DNA of 64,000 bases, taken from positions 5,755,784 to 5,819,783 of the forward strand of contig NZ_HG964446.1 in NCBI RefSeq assembly GCF_000689255.1. Direction: 5' to 3'. Under the pieces are notes generated by a model that did no database searches, was not told the origin of the DNA, and saw only the letters and a program-made list of their open reading frames with translations. This stretch comes from Mycobacterium triplex (GTDB lineage: Bacteria > Actinomycetota > Actinomycetes > Mycobacteriales > Mycobacteriaceae). The first letter of the stretch is position 1; each line of letters starts with the position of its first letter. Both the position numbers and the translations under genes were made by a program. Positions 43,224 to 52,659 of the stretch are shown one piece after another.

Positions 43224-43427
43224 GTGCTAATCGCCGCACCGGTTCGCTATGGCGGAGATCACGATCAGGCCGCTATCGGCGCATTGTCACTGCTCGCGGC
43301 CGGGTGATACCGCCAGGACTGCGCGGTCTCATTTGCCGGACGACCATTTCGAGCACCCGCTTTTCGGTCGCCGGGACCGCCGGTGAAAAGGTTCCTTGCA
43401 AACCGCGCGCGCCGGAGATTTGGCCGC
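43224..43427. other. 204-bp spacer between the FAAL gene and nat
   Basis: No open frame with coding character, no KstR or KstR2 consensus and no strong hairpin were seen. Both neighbours are on the minus strand, so it must contain the FAAL promoter if nat does not read through. Confidence 0.5.
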
Positions 43428-44258
43428 TCAATTGCCGCAGATATTAGCGATGCGCGCCTCGAGCCGGCCGCGCTCGCCGACGTCGTCGATATTGATTCCG
43501 AACCGATCGCTCAGGGTGTCGACCACCGCGGCCGCGTCGTCGAGAACGATCTTTTCGGTCCCGCCGGCGCGGTGGATGGCAAGGTTGCGCCCGGACAGGT
43601 TGATCCGGGCGTCGTCGCTCACCAGGGCCACCATCAGGCCGGTCACGAAGTGCGAGGCGGGGTTTGTCGAGACGTACCAGCTGCCCATCCGCAGATCGAT
43701 CTGCGGTCGGCTATGGGTGGTGAATTCGTAGAGCGAATGCCACTCATCGCGGACCTGGGCCTGCAGCACCAGGCCGTCGCCGCGGTCCTCGAGCCGGTAG
43801 GGCTCATGCGTGGTCTGCTGGGCGTTGCCGATCTCGAAGCGAATCGGAGACGTCAGGGTCTGTCCGCCGAAGCCGACGTCGACCAGATAGGAGCCCTGCG
43901 AACCGGGGAACGTGACCGCCAGCGCGGTGTGGGTCTGTGCCGGCACCGGTGCGTCGGGCGGCAGCATCCAGATCACCCGGCCGGTCAATCGGCGCACCCG
44001 AAAGCCGAGTTCGGCCAGTACGTAACCCATCAGGCCGTTGTGCTCGTAGCAGTAGCCGCCGCGGCGCCGGTGGACCAACTTGTCGATCAGGGCGGCCGGC
44101 CCCAGGTCGTCGACCGGCACACCCATCATCGGATCGAGATTCTCGAACGGGATGGTCTGGGTGTGCGCGGTCATCAGAGCTTGCAGCACATCGAGGGTCG
44201 GCTCGACGGAGCCGCGATAATTGATGCGGTCGAAGTACGCGCTCAGGTCCAGTGTCAT
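43428..44258 (-). CDS. nat: Arylamine N-acetyltransferase Nat
   Basis: 276 residues with the catalytic triad C70 (RRRGGYCYEHNG), H110 (AQTHTALAV) and D127 (YLVDVGFGG), all at the usual positions. NAT transfers acetyl or propionyl groups from CoA esters to arylamines, including isoniazid, and propionyl-CoA from sterol degradation is a substrate. In M. tuberculosis nat is the last gene of the hsaACDB-nat operon. Here two oppositely oriented kinase genes separate it by about 7 kb from hsaB, so it must use its own promoter in the 166-bp region shared with the divergent kinase. Confidence 0.95.
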   Translation of the reverse strand: MTLDLSAYFDRINYRGSVEPTLDVLQALMTAHTQTIPFENLDPMMGVPVDDLGPAALIDKLVHRRRGGYCYEHNGLMGYVLAELGFRVRRLTGRVIWMLPPDAPVPAQTHTALAVTFPGSQGSYLVDVGFGGQTLTSPIRFEIGNAQQTTHEPYRLEDRGDGLVLQAQVRDEWHSLYEFTTHSRPQIDLRMGSWYVSTNPASHFVTGLMVALVSDDARINLSGRNLAIHRAGGTEKIVLDDAAAVVDTLSDRFGINIDDVGERGRLEARIANICGN

Positions 44259-44424
44259 GGCTCCATTCTGACCGAGGGTTAACCAACAGGAAACCCAAGG
44301 TGACAGAAGGAGTTTGGATCAAATTCATGGCTCGTCCAGAGCGTTCCGCCAACTGCGCGCGCAGGGTGGGAGTTTAGTTACGCTTGAGCCCCGCGAGTCG
44401 CACTCATGCAGGAGGTTGGCCGCT

Positions 44425-47400
44425 GTGGCGGATGCACCCAAGACCGAAGGCCAGGCATCGGCAGTGAGGGGGCTGCCGGAGGAGTTGGCCGAAGCCGGAT
44501 TCGACAATGCTCGCCAGGTCGGCAAGGGCGGTGCCGGGGTGGTGTACCGCTGCCGCGAGACCGCGTTGGGCCGCATGGTCGCGATCAAGGTGATGCCGGC
44601 GAGTTTCGACGAAGAGAGCCGGGAACGCTTTCTGCGTGAGGGCTACGCGATGGGCGGGCTCTCGGGGCATCCGAACATCCTCAACATCTTGCGGGTCGGC
44701 ATCACCCCGAGTGGCCGGCCCTACATCGTGATGCCTTACTGCGCCGAGGATTCCCTGGCGGTGCGGCTGCGCCGCGAGGGCCGCATCCCTTGGCCGGAAG
44801 CGATGCGCATCGGTGTGAAGCTGTGTGGGGCACTGGAAACCGCGCACAAGACCGGCATTTTGCACCGCGACATCAAGCCCGCGAACGTGCTCGTCAACGA
44901 TTACGGCGAACCACAATTGGCCGACTTCGGAATCGCGCATATCCAGGGCGGGTACGAAACGACCAGCGGGTTCTTCTCCGGCACAATCGACTACACACCG
45001 CCGGAGTCGCTGGCCGGCAATCCGGCGACGGTGGCCTCGGACGTCTATTCACTCGGCGCCACGATTTACACCCTGATCGCCGGAACCGCCCCCTACGAGC
45101 GGCTGGCGAGCGAAGACCTCGTCGCCCAGTACCTGCGCATGAGCACCACCAAGGTCCCCGATCTGCGTGCCAGCGGGGTCCCCGACTCGGTGTGCGCGGC
45201 AATCGAGAGTGCGATGGCGGTGGATCCCGCGGACCGGCCCGCATCCGCGGCGGAATTGGGCCGCGAGTTCCAAGCCGCGCAGCGCAGCAACGGCCTGCCG
45301 GCGGATGCGATGGCGATCACCGACTCGGGGCGGCAGTCGGTACGGGAGGCAGCCGCGGAGATCGCCCAATTGACGACCGGGGACGACAGCGCGCGGCTAA
45401 CGTCGACCGCCCCGGCCACCCTGGTCCGGGAATCCGCGAACCAGCTCACCGGTGCGTCGGAATCCGTTATCCAGCGCGAGTTTTCGGACGCGGCACCGGT
45501 ATTGCGCGCCGTCTACGACGCCGAGGTGCAACCGGAAATCGAGCCTGCACATCGCGATGGTGACGCCGCTGTCGACGCGGCATCGTCCGATCCCGGTCCG
45601 CCCGGCAAAAAACCACCGCTGTGGGCGCGGGCGGCCGGGTGGTTCTCGGAGCCGGGACGCAAGCGCCACCGCATCGGGTTGGCCGCCGGCGCGGCCGCCC
45701 TGGTCGCCGTACTGGTCGCCGGCATCGTCTACGCCGTACTGCCGTTCGGTGGGGACACCAAGAAGAACACCGCGAGTACCCAACAGCCCGCGACACACCC
45801 CGCGCAGCAGGCGGTTCAGTGGACGCCGATCTCGGAGGCGCGGGTGGCGCGTTATGCGGCGGCAACGACACAAGTCGACGGCGCCGTTTGGGTTTTCGGC
45901 GGAATTCGCAGCGACGGCACCATCACCGCACGACAGGAGGGCTACGATCCGGCCATCGACGAATGGAAACGCGGCGACGATCTCCCGGTCGCGGTTTCGC
46001 ATGCGATGGCGGTCACCTGGCAGGGCAGCTCGGTGGTACTCGGCGGCTGGATGACTGATGACGGTAAGAACGTTGCAGCAGACCAGGTTTGGCGGATGGT
46101 TAACGGACACTGGGTCGAGTTGCCGCATCTGCTTCAGCCCAGAGCGGCGGCCGCGGCGGCGGTCGCGGGCGACCGAATCGTGGTCACCGGCGGTGTCGAC
46201 GCGAACGGCGCCCTGCTGAATACCACCGAGGTGTTCGACGGCAAGGCGTGGACGCTGGGCGCCCCGCTGCCGACTCCACGACAAATGCTGGCCGCGGCCT
46301 CGGACGGAAGGCTGGTGTACGCGGTCGGCGGAACGAACGGGGCCGACCTGACGACGGTCGAGGCCTATGACCCCGCCGACAAAACGTGGACGGCGTTGCC
46401 CGCGTTGCCAAAAGCTCGCAGCGGACTCGGCGCCACCGTCGCGGACGGGCGTCTGGTGGCCCTCGGGGGCGTGTCGTCGGGCCAGGTCCTCAAGAGCGTT
46501 TCGACCTTCGATCTGGTGACCAAAACCTGGTCCGGTCTGCCGGACATGGCGACCGCACGGCACGGCATGGCGGTCGCCTCGGTGGAGCGATCGGTGTACG
46601 CGATCGGCGGCTCGACGACCATCGGGGATGAACAAGCCGTCACGTCGGCCGAGACGCTCAAGCTGCCGGCCCGCAAGACCCAGCCGGCACCGTCGTGGCG
46701 TTCATTACCGGACGCGCCGACGGCCCGGCTGGCGGCGGCCTCGGCCGTGCTGAACAACAAGGTGTGGGTCGTGGGTGGCCTGCGCAACGGCGTTGCGCTG
46801 CAAACGGTTGAGAGCTACGAGCCGCACGCCGGCATCTGGGAAACCGCGCCCGCGTTGCCGATCCCGCTGCACCACGCGACCGCGGCGGCGTACCGCGGCG
46901 AGGTCGTTGTGCTCGGCGGCGCAGGCGCCAACATCGACGGCGGGTCCGCCAAAGTGTTCGCCCTGCGCGGTGGCAACTGGGTGGAGCTACCGCCGCTCAC
47001 GCACGCCCGTGCGGCGGCGGCCTCGGCGGTCGTCGGCGACAAACTGGTGGTCGTCGGCGGCCAGAACGGCAAGCAACTCGTCGGGCAGACCGAGGTTTTC
47101 GACGGCACCTCCTGGAAGGACGCCGCCGACCTGCCGACCCCGCGCGACGACCTTGCCGCGGTGTCGGATGGCACCTACGTCTACGCGCTCGGCGGCAGGA
47201 TGCTTTCGCCCGACCAGAACTCCGCGGCGGTGGAACGCTTCGACCTCGGGTCGGGAACGTGGGCCAAGTTGGCGGGCATGCCGACACCGCGAGGCAGCTA
47301 CGGCGCCACCTACATCGACGGCCGGATCGTCGCGGTCGGCGGCGAAGAGCCGTCGACGGTGCTGAATGTGGGCGAGATGTACGACATCACCGCCGGAAAA

Positions 47401-47544
47401 TGGAATGTGCTGCCGCCGCTGCCGACCCCTCGTCATGACGAGGTGGTGGCCGCGGTCGGCAACACCGTCTACGTCATCGGCGGCGCTAACCGCCCCGGCC
47501 AAGAGGGTCCCGTCGCGACGGTCGAGGCCCTCGATTTCAGCTAA
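44425..47544 (+). CDS. Transmembrane Ser/Thr protein kinase with 12-Kelch ectodomain, copy 1
   Basis: 1039 residues from a GTG 9 bp after GGAGG; the frame opens 111 bp earlier without a better start. The kinase domain is at about residues 25-290: GKGGAGVVYR P-loop (about 33), VAIKV Lys, LHRDIKPANVL (about 146), ADFGIAH (about 167), APE-like TPPESLAG. A charged, Pro-rich linker follows, then one membrane helix at about 415-438 and an extracellular part (about 478-1039) of twelve Kelch motifs (GG doublets with TPR/W). Motifs 1-6 and 7-12 align to each other, suggesting two six-bladed propellers. The ligand is unknown. It is divergent from nat and followed by a paralogue. Confidence 0.9.
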   Translation: MADAPKTEGQASAVRGLPEELAEAGFDNARQVGKGGAGVVYRCRETALGRMVAIKVMPASFDEESRERFLREGYAMGGLSGHPNILNILRVGITPSGRPYIVMPYCAEDSLAVRLRREGRIPWPEAMRIGVKLCGALETAHKTGILHRDIKPANVLVNDYGEPQLADFGIAHIQGGYETTSGFFSGTIDYTPPESLAGNPATVASDVYSLGATIYTLIAGTAPYERLASEDLVAQYLRMSTTKVPDLRASGVPDSVCAAIESAMAVDPADRPASAAELGREFQAAQRSNGLPADAMAITDSGRQSVREAAAEIAQLTTGDDSARLTSTAPATLVRESANQLTGASESVIQREFSDAAPVLRAVYDAEVQPEIEPAHRDGDAAVDAASSDPGPPGKKPPLWARAAGWFSEPGRKRHRIGLAAGAAALVAVLVAGIVYAVLPFGGDTKKNTASTQQPATHPAQQAVQWTPISEARVARYAAATTQVDGAVWVFGGIRSDGTITARQEGYDPAIDEWKRGDDLPVAVSHAMAVTWQGSSVVLGGWMTDDGKNVAADQVWRMVNGHWVELPHLLQPRAAAAAAVAGDRIVVTGGVDANGALLNTTEVFDGKAWTLGAPLPTPRQMLAAASDGRLVYAVGGTNGADLTTVEAYDPADKTWTALPALPKARSGLGATVADGRLVALGGVSSGQVLKSVSTFDLVTKTWSGLPDMATARHGMAVASVERSVYAIGGSTTIGDEQAVTSAETLKLPARKTQPAPSWRSLPDAPTARLAAASAVLNNKVWVVGGLRNGVALQTVESYEPHAGIWETAPALPIPLHHATAAAYRGEVVVLGGAGANIDGGSAKVFALRGGNWVELPPLTHARAAAASAVVGDKLVVVGGQNGKQLVGQTEVFDGTSWKDAADLPTPRDDLAAVSDGTYVYALGGRMLSPDQNSAAVERFDLGSGTWAKLAGMPTPRGSYGATYIDGRIVAVGGEEPSTVLNVGEMYDITAGKWNVLPPLPTPRHDEVVAAVGNTVYVIGGANRPGQEGPVATVEALDFS

Positions 47545-47694
47545 GGCGGCTGCTCAGAACACCTTTGCCGGTCTTCTCACGTCCACGAACAGGGCAATCG
47601 TGGAGTTCCGCCCGATTGATCATGCTCGAATCATGTCCCCGAGCAGGCACGGAGCGATACTCTTGAGCTCGCGAATTCGACAATCGCGGGGAAG
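47545..47694. other. 150-bp spacer between the two Kelch kinases
   Basis: Contains no open frame of note and no KstR consensus. GGGGA at 47688-47692 is the ribosome-binding site for the second kinase's TTG. It may hold a promoter, or the two kinases may be one transcript. Confidence 0.4.
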
Positions 47695-50600
47695 TTGAGC
47701 GCCAACAATATGGGTGAGGGGTTCCCCAAAGACGCGCCGCCGCCCAGCGGCATCATCGCTGAATTGTCCGACGCTGGATTCGAGGACGCGCGCCAAGTCG
47801 CCAGGGGCGGCGCCGGGGTGATCTATTGCGCCTACGAGACGGCGCTGGGGCGCAATGTCGCGATCAAGGTGCTGCCGTCGCATATCGACGACGAGAGCCG
47901 CGAGCGATTTCTGCGCGAAGGCTATGCGATGGGCGGGCTCTCGGGCCACCCGAACATCGTCAACATCCTGCGGGTCGGCGTGACCGAAAGTGGCCGGCCC
48001 TACATCGTGATGCCGTACATGTCCTCGGATTCCCTGGCGGTCCGGCTGCGTCGCGAAGGGCCGATCGCCTGGCCCGAGGCACTGCGGATCGCCGTAAAGC
48101 TCTGCGGCGCACTGGAAACCGCACACCGAAGCGGCACGTTGCACCGCGACATCAAGCCCGCCAACGTGCTCGTCAGCGACTACGGCGAGCCGCTGCTGAG
48201 CGACTTCGGGATCGCCCACATCGAGGGTGGCTACGAAACGGCGACCGGATTCTTCTCCGGCACAATCGACTACACCGCACCGGAGGTCATGACCGGTAAG
48301 CCGGCCACGGTCGCGTCCGACCTCTACTCGCTCGGCGCCACGATCTATGCGCTGATCGCCGGTGCCGCGGCGCACGAACGCAAGAACGACGAGGACCTCG
48401 TCGCCCAGTATCTGCGAATCAGCACGACACGGATCCCCGATATGCGTCCGGAAGGAATCCCGGAGGCGGTCTGCGCGGCGATCGAGCATGCGATGGCGAT
48501 CGATCCGGCGCAACGGCCTGCGTCCGCGGCGGAGTTCGGCCGCGAGTTGCAGGCGGCCCAGAAGCTCAGCGGTTTACGACCCGATTCGATGGCGATCACC
48601 AGCGTCGCACCCGAATCGGGACGCACACCGCAGCCGGGCGTCGACGGACAAACTTCGATCGTTTCCGGTGATGCGGTCGCGCCGGCACCGGACCGGACGA
48701 CGTCGACCGTTCCGGGAGCAGGCCGGCCGGCGGACCCGGGCCCCACCCAGGCGATCGGCGGCGTCATCGGGGGCGCTTCGCCCCGCCTGCAGCCCGGACC
48801 TCCCGGTCAGGAGGAGTTCTCCGAAGCGGCCAGCATGTTGCGCGGCGCATACACCGCGGAAACCCAAGCGCACCTTGGTGCTTCGGCACCGGCGAGCGGC
48901 GGCCCCGGAATGAGCCCGCCCGGCGGTCCGGGCCAACCGCCGTCGTCCGGTTCGGTGCCGCCGTCCTGGCGCAAGCCGCTCTTGGTCAAGGTCCGGGAGT
49001 GGTTCGCCGAGCCGGGCAGGAAGCGCAATCGCGTCGCGCTCGTCGCCGGCGCCCTGGTCGTCGTGGTGCTGTTGGTCGTCGGCGGCCTGTTCTTCTTGAC
49101 ACCGGACAACAAGGACCAGAAGCCCGTCGCGGGCCGGCCGACAACGCAGGCACCCGTGGCGTGGAAGCCGATCACCAACGATCGGGTGTCGCGCGTAGAG
49201 ACGGCGACGACGCAGGTCGACGGAACCATTTGGGTCTTCGGCGGGATCCGCAGCGACGGCGCTGTCACGGCACTGCAAGAGGGCTATGACCCCGTCATCG
49301 ACAGCTGGAAGGGCGGCGACGACCTACCCGTTGCCGTGCAGGACGCGATGGCGGTCAACTGGCAGGGCAACCCGGTCGTGCTCGGCGGCTTCAAGACCGT
49401 CGGCGGCAAACCCGTTGCGACCGATCAGGTTTGGCGGGTCGTCAACAGTCGCTGGGTCGAGATGCCTCGCCTGCTGCAGCCCCGCGCGGGAGCGGCGGCC
49501 GCGGTCGTGGGCGACCACCTGGTCGTCACGGCTGGTGTCGACGCCAACGGCGCACTGCTGAATACCACCGAGGTCTTCGATGGCACGTCCTGGAGCCTCG
49601 GCGCGCCGATACCGACTCCGCGCCAACAACTGGCCGCGGCGTCGGACGGAAAGCTCGTCTATACCGTCGGTGGCACCACCGGGGACTCCGACCAGGTGAA
49701 CGTCGAGGCGTATGACCCGGTCGCCAAGACCTGGACGACGTTGCCCGCACTTCCCCAGGCCCGCAGTGATCTCGGCGTCGCCATCACCGACGGCCGGCTG
49801 GTGACCGTCGGAGGGGTGTCCGGCGGGCAAGTTCTCAAGAGCGTTTCGGTGTTCGATCTGATGAGCAGAACGTGGTCCGGTCTGCCCGACATGTCGACCC
49901 CGCGGCACGGCATGGCGGTCGCGGCGGTCGAGAAGTCCGTGTACGCGATCGGCGGGTCGAGCACCATCGGCGACAACCAGCCGATCTCGACGGCGGAAGT
50001 GCTGAAACTGCCGGCCCGCAAGATCCAGCCGGTCGCGCAGTGGCGCTCGCTGCCGGACGCGCCGACCGCCCGGCTGATGATGGCGTGGGCGGTGCTCAAC
50101 AACAAGATCTGGATCATGGGTGGGCTGCGCAACGGCACCGCCCTGCAGACGGTCGAGAGTTTCGACCCGAAGACCGGAGCCTGGGAAACCGGACCGCCGC
50201 TGCCGATCCCGCTGCATCATGCCGCGGCGGCGACCTTCCGCGGCGAGGTGGTCATCCTCGGCGGCGCGAGCGACAACATCGCCGACGGGTCCAACAAGGT
50301 GTTCGCCCTGCGCGGCGGCAACTGGGTGGAGCTACCGCCGATGACGCACGCCCGCGCGGCGCCGGCCGCGGCGGTCGTCGGCGACAAACTCGTCGCGGTG
50401 GGCGGGCAGAACGCCAAGCAGCTTGTTCCGCAGACCGAGGTCTTCGACGGCAGCTCGTGGAAGGACGCCGCCGACATGCCCACCCCGCGCGAACACCTGG
50501 CGGCGGTCTCCGATGGCACCTACGTGTACACGGTCGGCGGACGTTTCCTGTCCTCGGACAAGAACTCCGCGGCCCTGGAGCGGTTCGACCCGCAATCCGG

Positions 50601-50889
50601 TCAATGGACCAAGTTGGTGGGCATGCCGACGCCGCGGGGCAGCTACGGCGCGACATACATCGACGGCCGGATCTTGGCGGTCGGCGGCGAAGAACCGACC
50701 CGGGTGCTCAACGTCGTCGAGATGTACGACATCGCCGAAGGGAAGTGGAGCACGTTGCCGCCGATGCCGACGCCGCGGCATGCCGAGGTGGTGGCCACGG
50801 TGGGCAACACGGTCTATGTGATCGGTGGGGCGAACCGGCCGACGCATGAGGGCCCGATCGCGACGGTCGAGGCCCTGGACTTCATGTGA
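47695..50889 (+). CDS. Transmembrane Ser/Thr protein kinase with 12-Kelch ectodomain, copy 2
   Basis: 1064 residues from a TTG with GGGGA just upstream; an ATG 15 bp inside is an alternative. The layout matches copy 1: kinase with GGAGVIY (about residue 37), VAIKV, LHRDIKPANVL (about 149) and SDFGIAH (about 170), then a Pro/Gly-rich linker longer than in copy 1, a membrane helix at about 445-468, and twelve Kelch motifs from about 503 to the end. The kinase and Kelch parts are strongly similar to copy 1 and the linkers are not, so this is an old tandem duplication. It is convergent with hsaB across a 293-bp spacer. Confidence 0.9.
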   Translation: MSANNMGEGFPKDAPPPSGIIAELSDAGFEDARQVARGGAGVIYCAYETALGRNVAIKVLPSHIDDESRERFLREGYAMGGLSGHPNIVNILRVGVTESGRPYIVMPYMSSDSLAVRLRREGPIAWPEALRIAVKLCGALETAHRSGTLHRDIKPANVLVSDYGEPLLSDFGIAHIEGGYETATGFFSGTIDYTAPEVMTGKPATVASDLYSLGATIYALIAGAAAHERKNDEDLVAQYLRISTTRIPDMRPEGIPEAVCAAIEHAMAIDPAQRPASAAEFGRELQAAQKLSGLRPDSMAITSVAPESGRTPQPGVDGQTSIVSGDAVAPAPDRTTSTVPGAGRPADPGPTQAIGGVIGGASPRLQPGPPGQEEFSEAASMLRGAYTAETQAHLGASAPASGGPGMSPPGGPGQPPSSGSVPPSWRKPLLVKVREWFAEPGRKRNRVALVAGALVVVVLLVVGGLFFLTPDNKDQKPVAGRPTTQAPVAWKPITNDRVSRVETATTQVDGTIWVFGGIRSDGAVTALQEGYDPVIDSWKGGDDLPVAVQDAMAVNWQGNPVVLGGFKTVGGKPVATDQVWRVVNSRWVEMPRLLQPRAGAAAAVVGDHLVVTAGVDANGALLNTTEVFDGTSWSLGAPIPTPRQQLAAASDGKLVYTVGGTTGDSDQVNVEAYDPVAKTWTTLPALPQARSDLGVAITDGRLVTVGGVSGGQVLKSVSVFDLMSRTWSGLPDMSTPRHGMAVAAVEKSVYAIGGSSTIGDNQPISTAEVLKLPARKIQPVAQWRSLPDAPTARLMMAWAVLNNKIWIMGGLRNGTALQTVESFDPKTGAWETGPPLPIPLHHAAAATFRGEVVILGGASDNIADGSNKVFALRGGNWVELPPMTHARAAPAAAVVGDKLVAVGGQNAKQLVPQTEVFDGSSWKDAADMPTPREHLAAVSDGTYVYTVGGRFLSSDKNSAALERFDPQSGQWTKLVGMPTPRGSYGATYIDGRILAVGGEEPTRVLNVVEMYDIAEGKWSTLPPMPTPRHAEVVATVGNTVYVIGGANRPTHEGPIATVEALDFM

Positions 50890-50988
50890 TTGCGGCGGCG
50901 GGAGCTTTCGGCGCTCGGCCCGGCCGCGAGCGCTTTTCGGCGCTTGTTTGATATATGTCAAATATGGGGATCCGTACCAACGGATCGG

Positions 50989-51021
50989 CCCGGTGGCCCG
51001 CCCCCTCAACGGGCCACCGGG
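50989..51021. terminator. Hairpin between the second kinase and hsaB
   Basis: 12-bp perfect arms (50989-51000, CCCGGTGGCCCG, and 51010-51021) enclose a 9-bp loop, 100 bp after the kinase stop. The rest of the 293-bp convergent spacer (50890-51182) has no gene I can support; a second small palindrome GGGACGCGTCCC lies near 51157. Confidence 0.65.
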
Positions 51022-51182
51022 AACCCATCACCGGAGCTGCGCGGACACCAAAGAATTCGATACCCGGGCAGCCGGTGCTTGCATGGCGGAATAGATTGCC
51101 AAAATTCGCCTAAGCCAAACATTTGTCCCGCCGCATACAAATCAGCGGCGTCGCGGGACGCGTCCCTGGGGCCGTCCCGGCG

Positions 51183-51749
51183 CTACAGCCAGGTGTCTTG
51201 CGTCGTCGTGGTCAGGAACGCTTCCAGGTCGTCGCGCCACTGGGCCGGCGTCGTCTTATCCGGCTCGATCCCGGTGTATTCGCCGCGGTAGAACAGCAGT
51301 GGCCGCGGCTTGATCTTGGGCGCCTCCGACAGTGACTGCACCGCGCCGAACACCACGAAGTGATCTCCGCCGTCGTGTACGGATGCCACGGTGCAGTCGA
51401 TGTGGGCCAGCGAGCCGTCGATGATCGGCGAGCCGAGTTCTGATGGATGCCAGTCGATCCCGGCGAACTTGTCGGCCTCCTTGGATCCGAATCGGGCCGA
51501 GACGTGCTTTTGGCTCTCGGTGAGCATGTTGACGCAGAACCGGCCGCTGGCCTCGATGGCCTGCCACGACCGCGACACCTTGGTCGGGCAGAACAGCACC
51601 AGCGGAGGGTCGAGCGACAGCGCCGCGAAGGACTGGCAGGCGAAGCCGATCGGCGCGTCGTCGTGCACGGTGGTGATGATCGTGATCCCGGTGCAGAACT
51701 GACCGAGCACGTTGCGAAACGTGCGCGGGTCGATCGGCGCGGCGGACAC
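51183..51749 (-). CDS. hsaB: Flavin reductase HsaB of the 3-HSA hydroxylase
   Basis: 188 residues from a GTG (giving VSAAPIDPRTFRNVLGQF) 7 bp after hsaC. The frame extends further into hsaC, but the family length (187 in M. tuberculosis) supports this start. NAD(P)H:flavin oxidoreductase split-barrel: GITIITTVHDDAPIGFACQSFAALSLDPPLVLFC and the family Asp/Gly-rich FARFGSKE-type segment. It reduces flavin for HsaA, the hydroxylase. It is the last gene of the hsaA-D-C-B operon. Confidence 0.94.
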   Translation of the reverse strand: MSAAPIDPRTFRNVLGQFCTGITIITTVHDDAPIGFACQSFAALSLDPPLVLFCPTKVSRSWQAIEASGRFCVNMLTESQKHVSARFGSKEADKFAGIDWHPSELGSPIIDGSLAHIDCTVASVHDGGDHFVVFGAVQSLSEAPKIKPRPLLFYRGEYTGIEPDKTTPAQWRDDLEAFLTTTTQDTWL

Positions 51750-51756
51750 AGTCGAG

Positions 51757-52659
51757 TTAACCCTTGAAGCCGACGCTGAAGTCGTGGCCCCACAGGCTGA
51801 TCGCGGTGCTCTCCCGGGCGATCCAGTCGTCGTCTTCGACTTGTCGTCCCTCACAACCGAATTCGACGTCGAATCCGCCGGGGCTCTTCATGTAGAAGGA
51901 CAGCATCAGGTCGTTGACGTGGCGGCCGAGCGTGGCCGACATCGGCACCTTCTTGCGCAGCGCCCGATCCAGGCAGAGGCCGACGTCGTCGGCCTCTCCG
52001 ACCTCGACCATCAGGTGCACGATGCCGCTGGGGGTCTGCCCAGGCATGAAGGCCAGGCTGTGATGACGCGGGTTGCAGCCCAGGAAGCGCAGCCAGGCCG
52101 GCGGCCCGTCGGCGGGCCGACCGACCACCTGGGGCGGCAGCCGCATCGAGTCACGCAGCTTGAAGTCCAGTACATCCCGGTAGAAGTGCAGCGTCTCCTC
52201 GTCGTCACGGGTCGTCAGGACCACGTGGCCCAGGCCCTGTTCCTCGGTGACGAACTTGTGCCCGTACGGGCTGACCACGCGGCGGTGCTCGAGGGCGGCG
52301 CCGTGGAAGACCTCGAGACAGTTACCCGACGGGTCGGAGAACCGGATCATCTCGTCCACCCGGCGATCGGCCAGTTCGGCGGCGGTGGCCTCCTTGTAGG
52401 GTGTGCCCTCGACGTCGAGCCGGTTCCGAATCTCCTGCAGGCCAGCGGCGTTCGCGCATTCCCAGCCCGCTTCGATGAGCCGGTCTGCCTCGCCGGGCAC
52501 GATCACCAGCCGGGCCGGAAAATCGTCCATCCGCAGATACAGCGCGCCCTCGGTGATCCCCTTGCCCTCGACCATGCCGAGAACCTTGAGCCCGAATTCA
52601 CGCCAGGCCGCCATGTCGGTGGCCTCGATGCGCAGATAGCCCAGAGAGCGGATGCTCAT
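51757..52659 (-). CDS. hsaC: Extradiol catechol dioxygenase HsaC
   Basis: 300 residues from the ATG overlapping the hsaD stop by 1 bp. Type I extradiol dioxygenase of two vicinal-oxygen-chelate modules. The iron ligands are H145 (GLGHVVLTT), H214 (GIVHLMVEV) and E265 (GGFDVEFG). His194-200 region RHHSLAF supplies second-sphere His. HsaC cleaves ring A of 3,4-DHSA between the hydroxylated carbons. It matches Rv3568c. Confidence 0.96.
   Translation of the reverse strand: MSIRSLGYLRIEATDMAAWREFGLKVLGMVEGKGITEGALYLRMDDFPARLVIVPGEADRLIEAGWECANAAGLQEIRNRLDVEGTPYKEATAAELADRRVDEMIRFSDPSGNCLEVFHGAALEHRRVVSPYGHKFVTEEQGLGHVVLTTRDDEETLHFYRDVLDFKLRDSMRLPPQVVGRPADGPPAWLRFLGCNPRHHSLAFMPGQTPSGIVHLMVEVGEADDVGLCLDRALRKKVPMSATLGRHVNDLMLSFYMKSPGGFDVEFGCEGRQVEDDDWIARESTAISLWGHDFSVGFKG

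Noticed and set aside
50890..51291. Short frames in the spacer after the second kinase
   Set aside because: No ribosome-binding site, no domain, and they overlap hsaB on the other strand.
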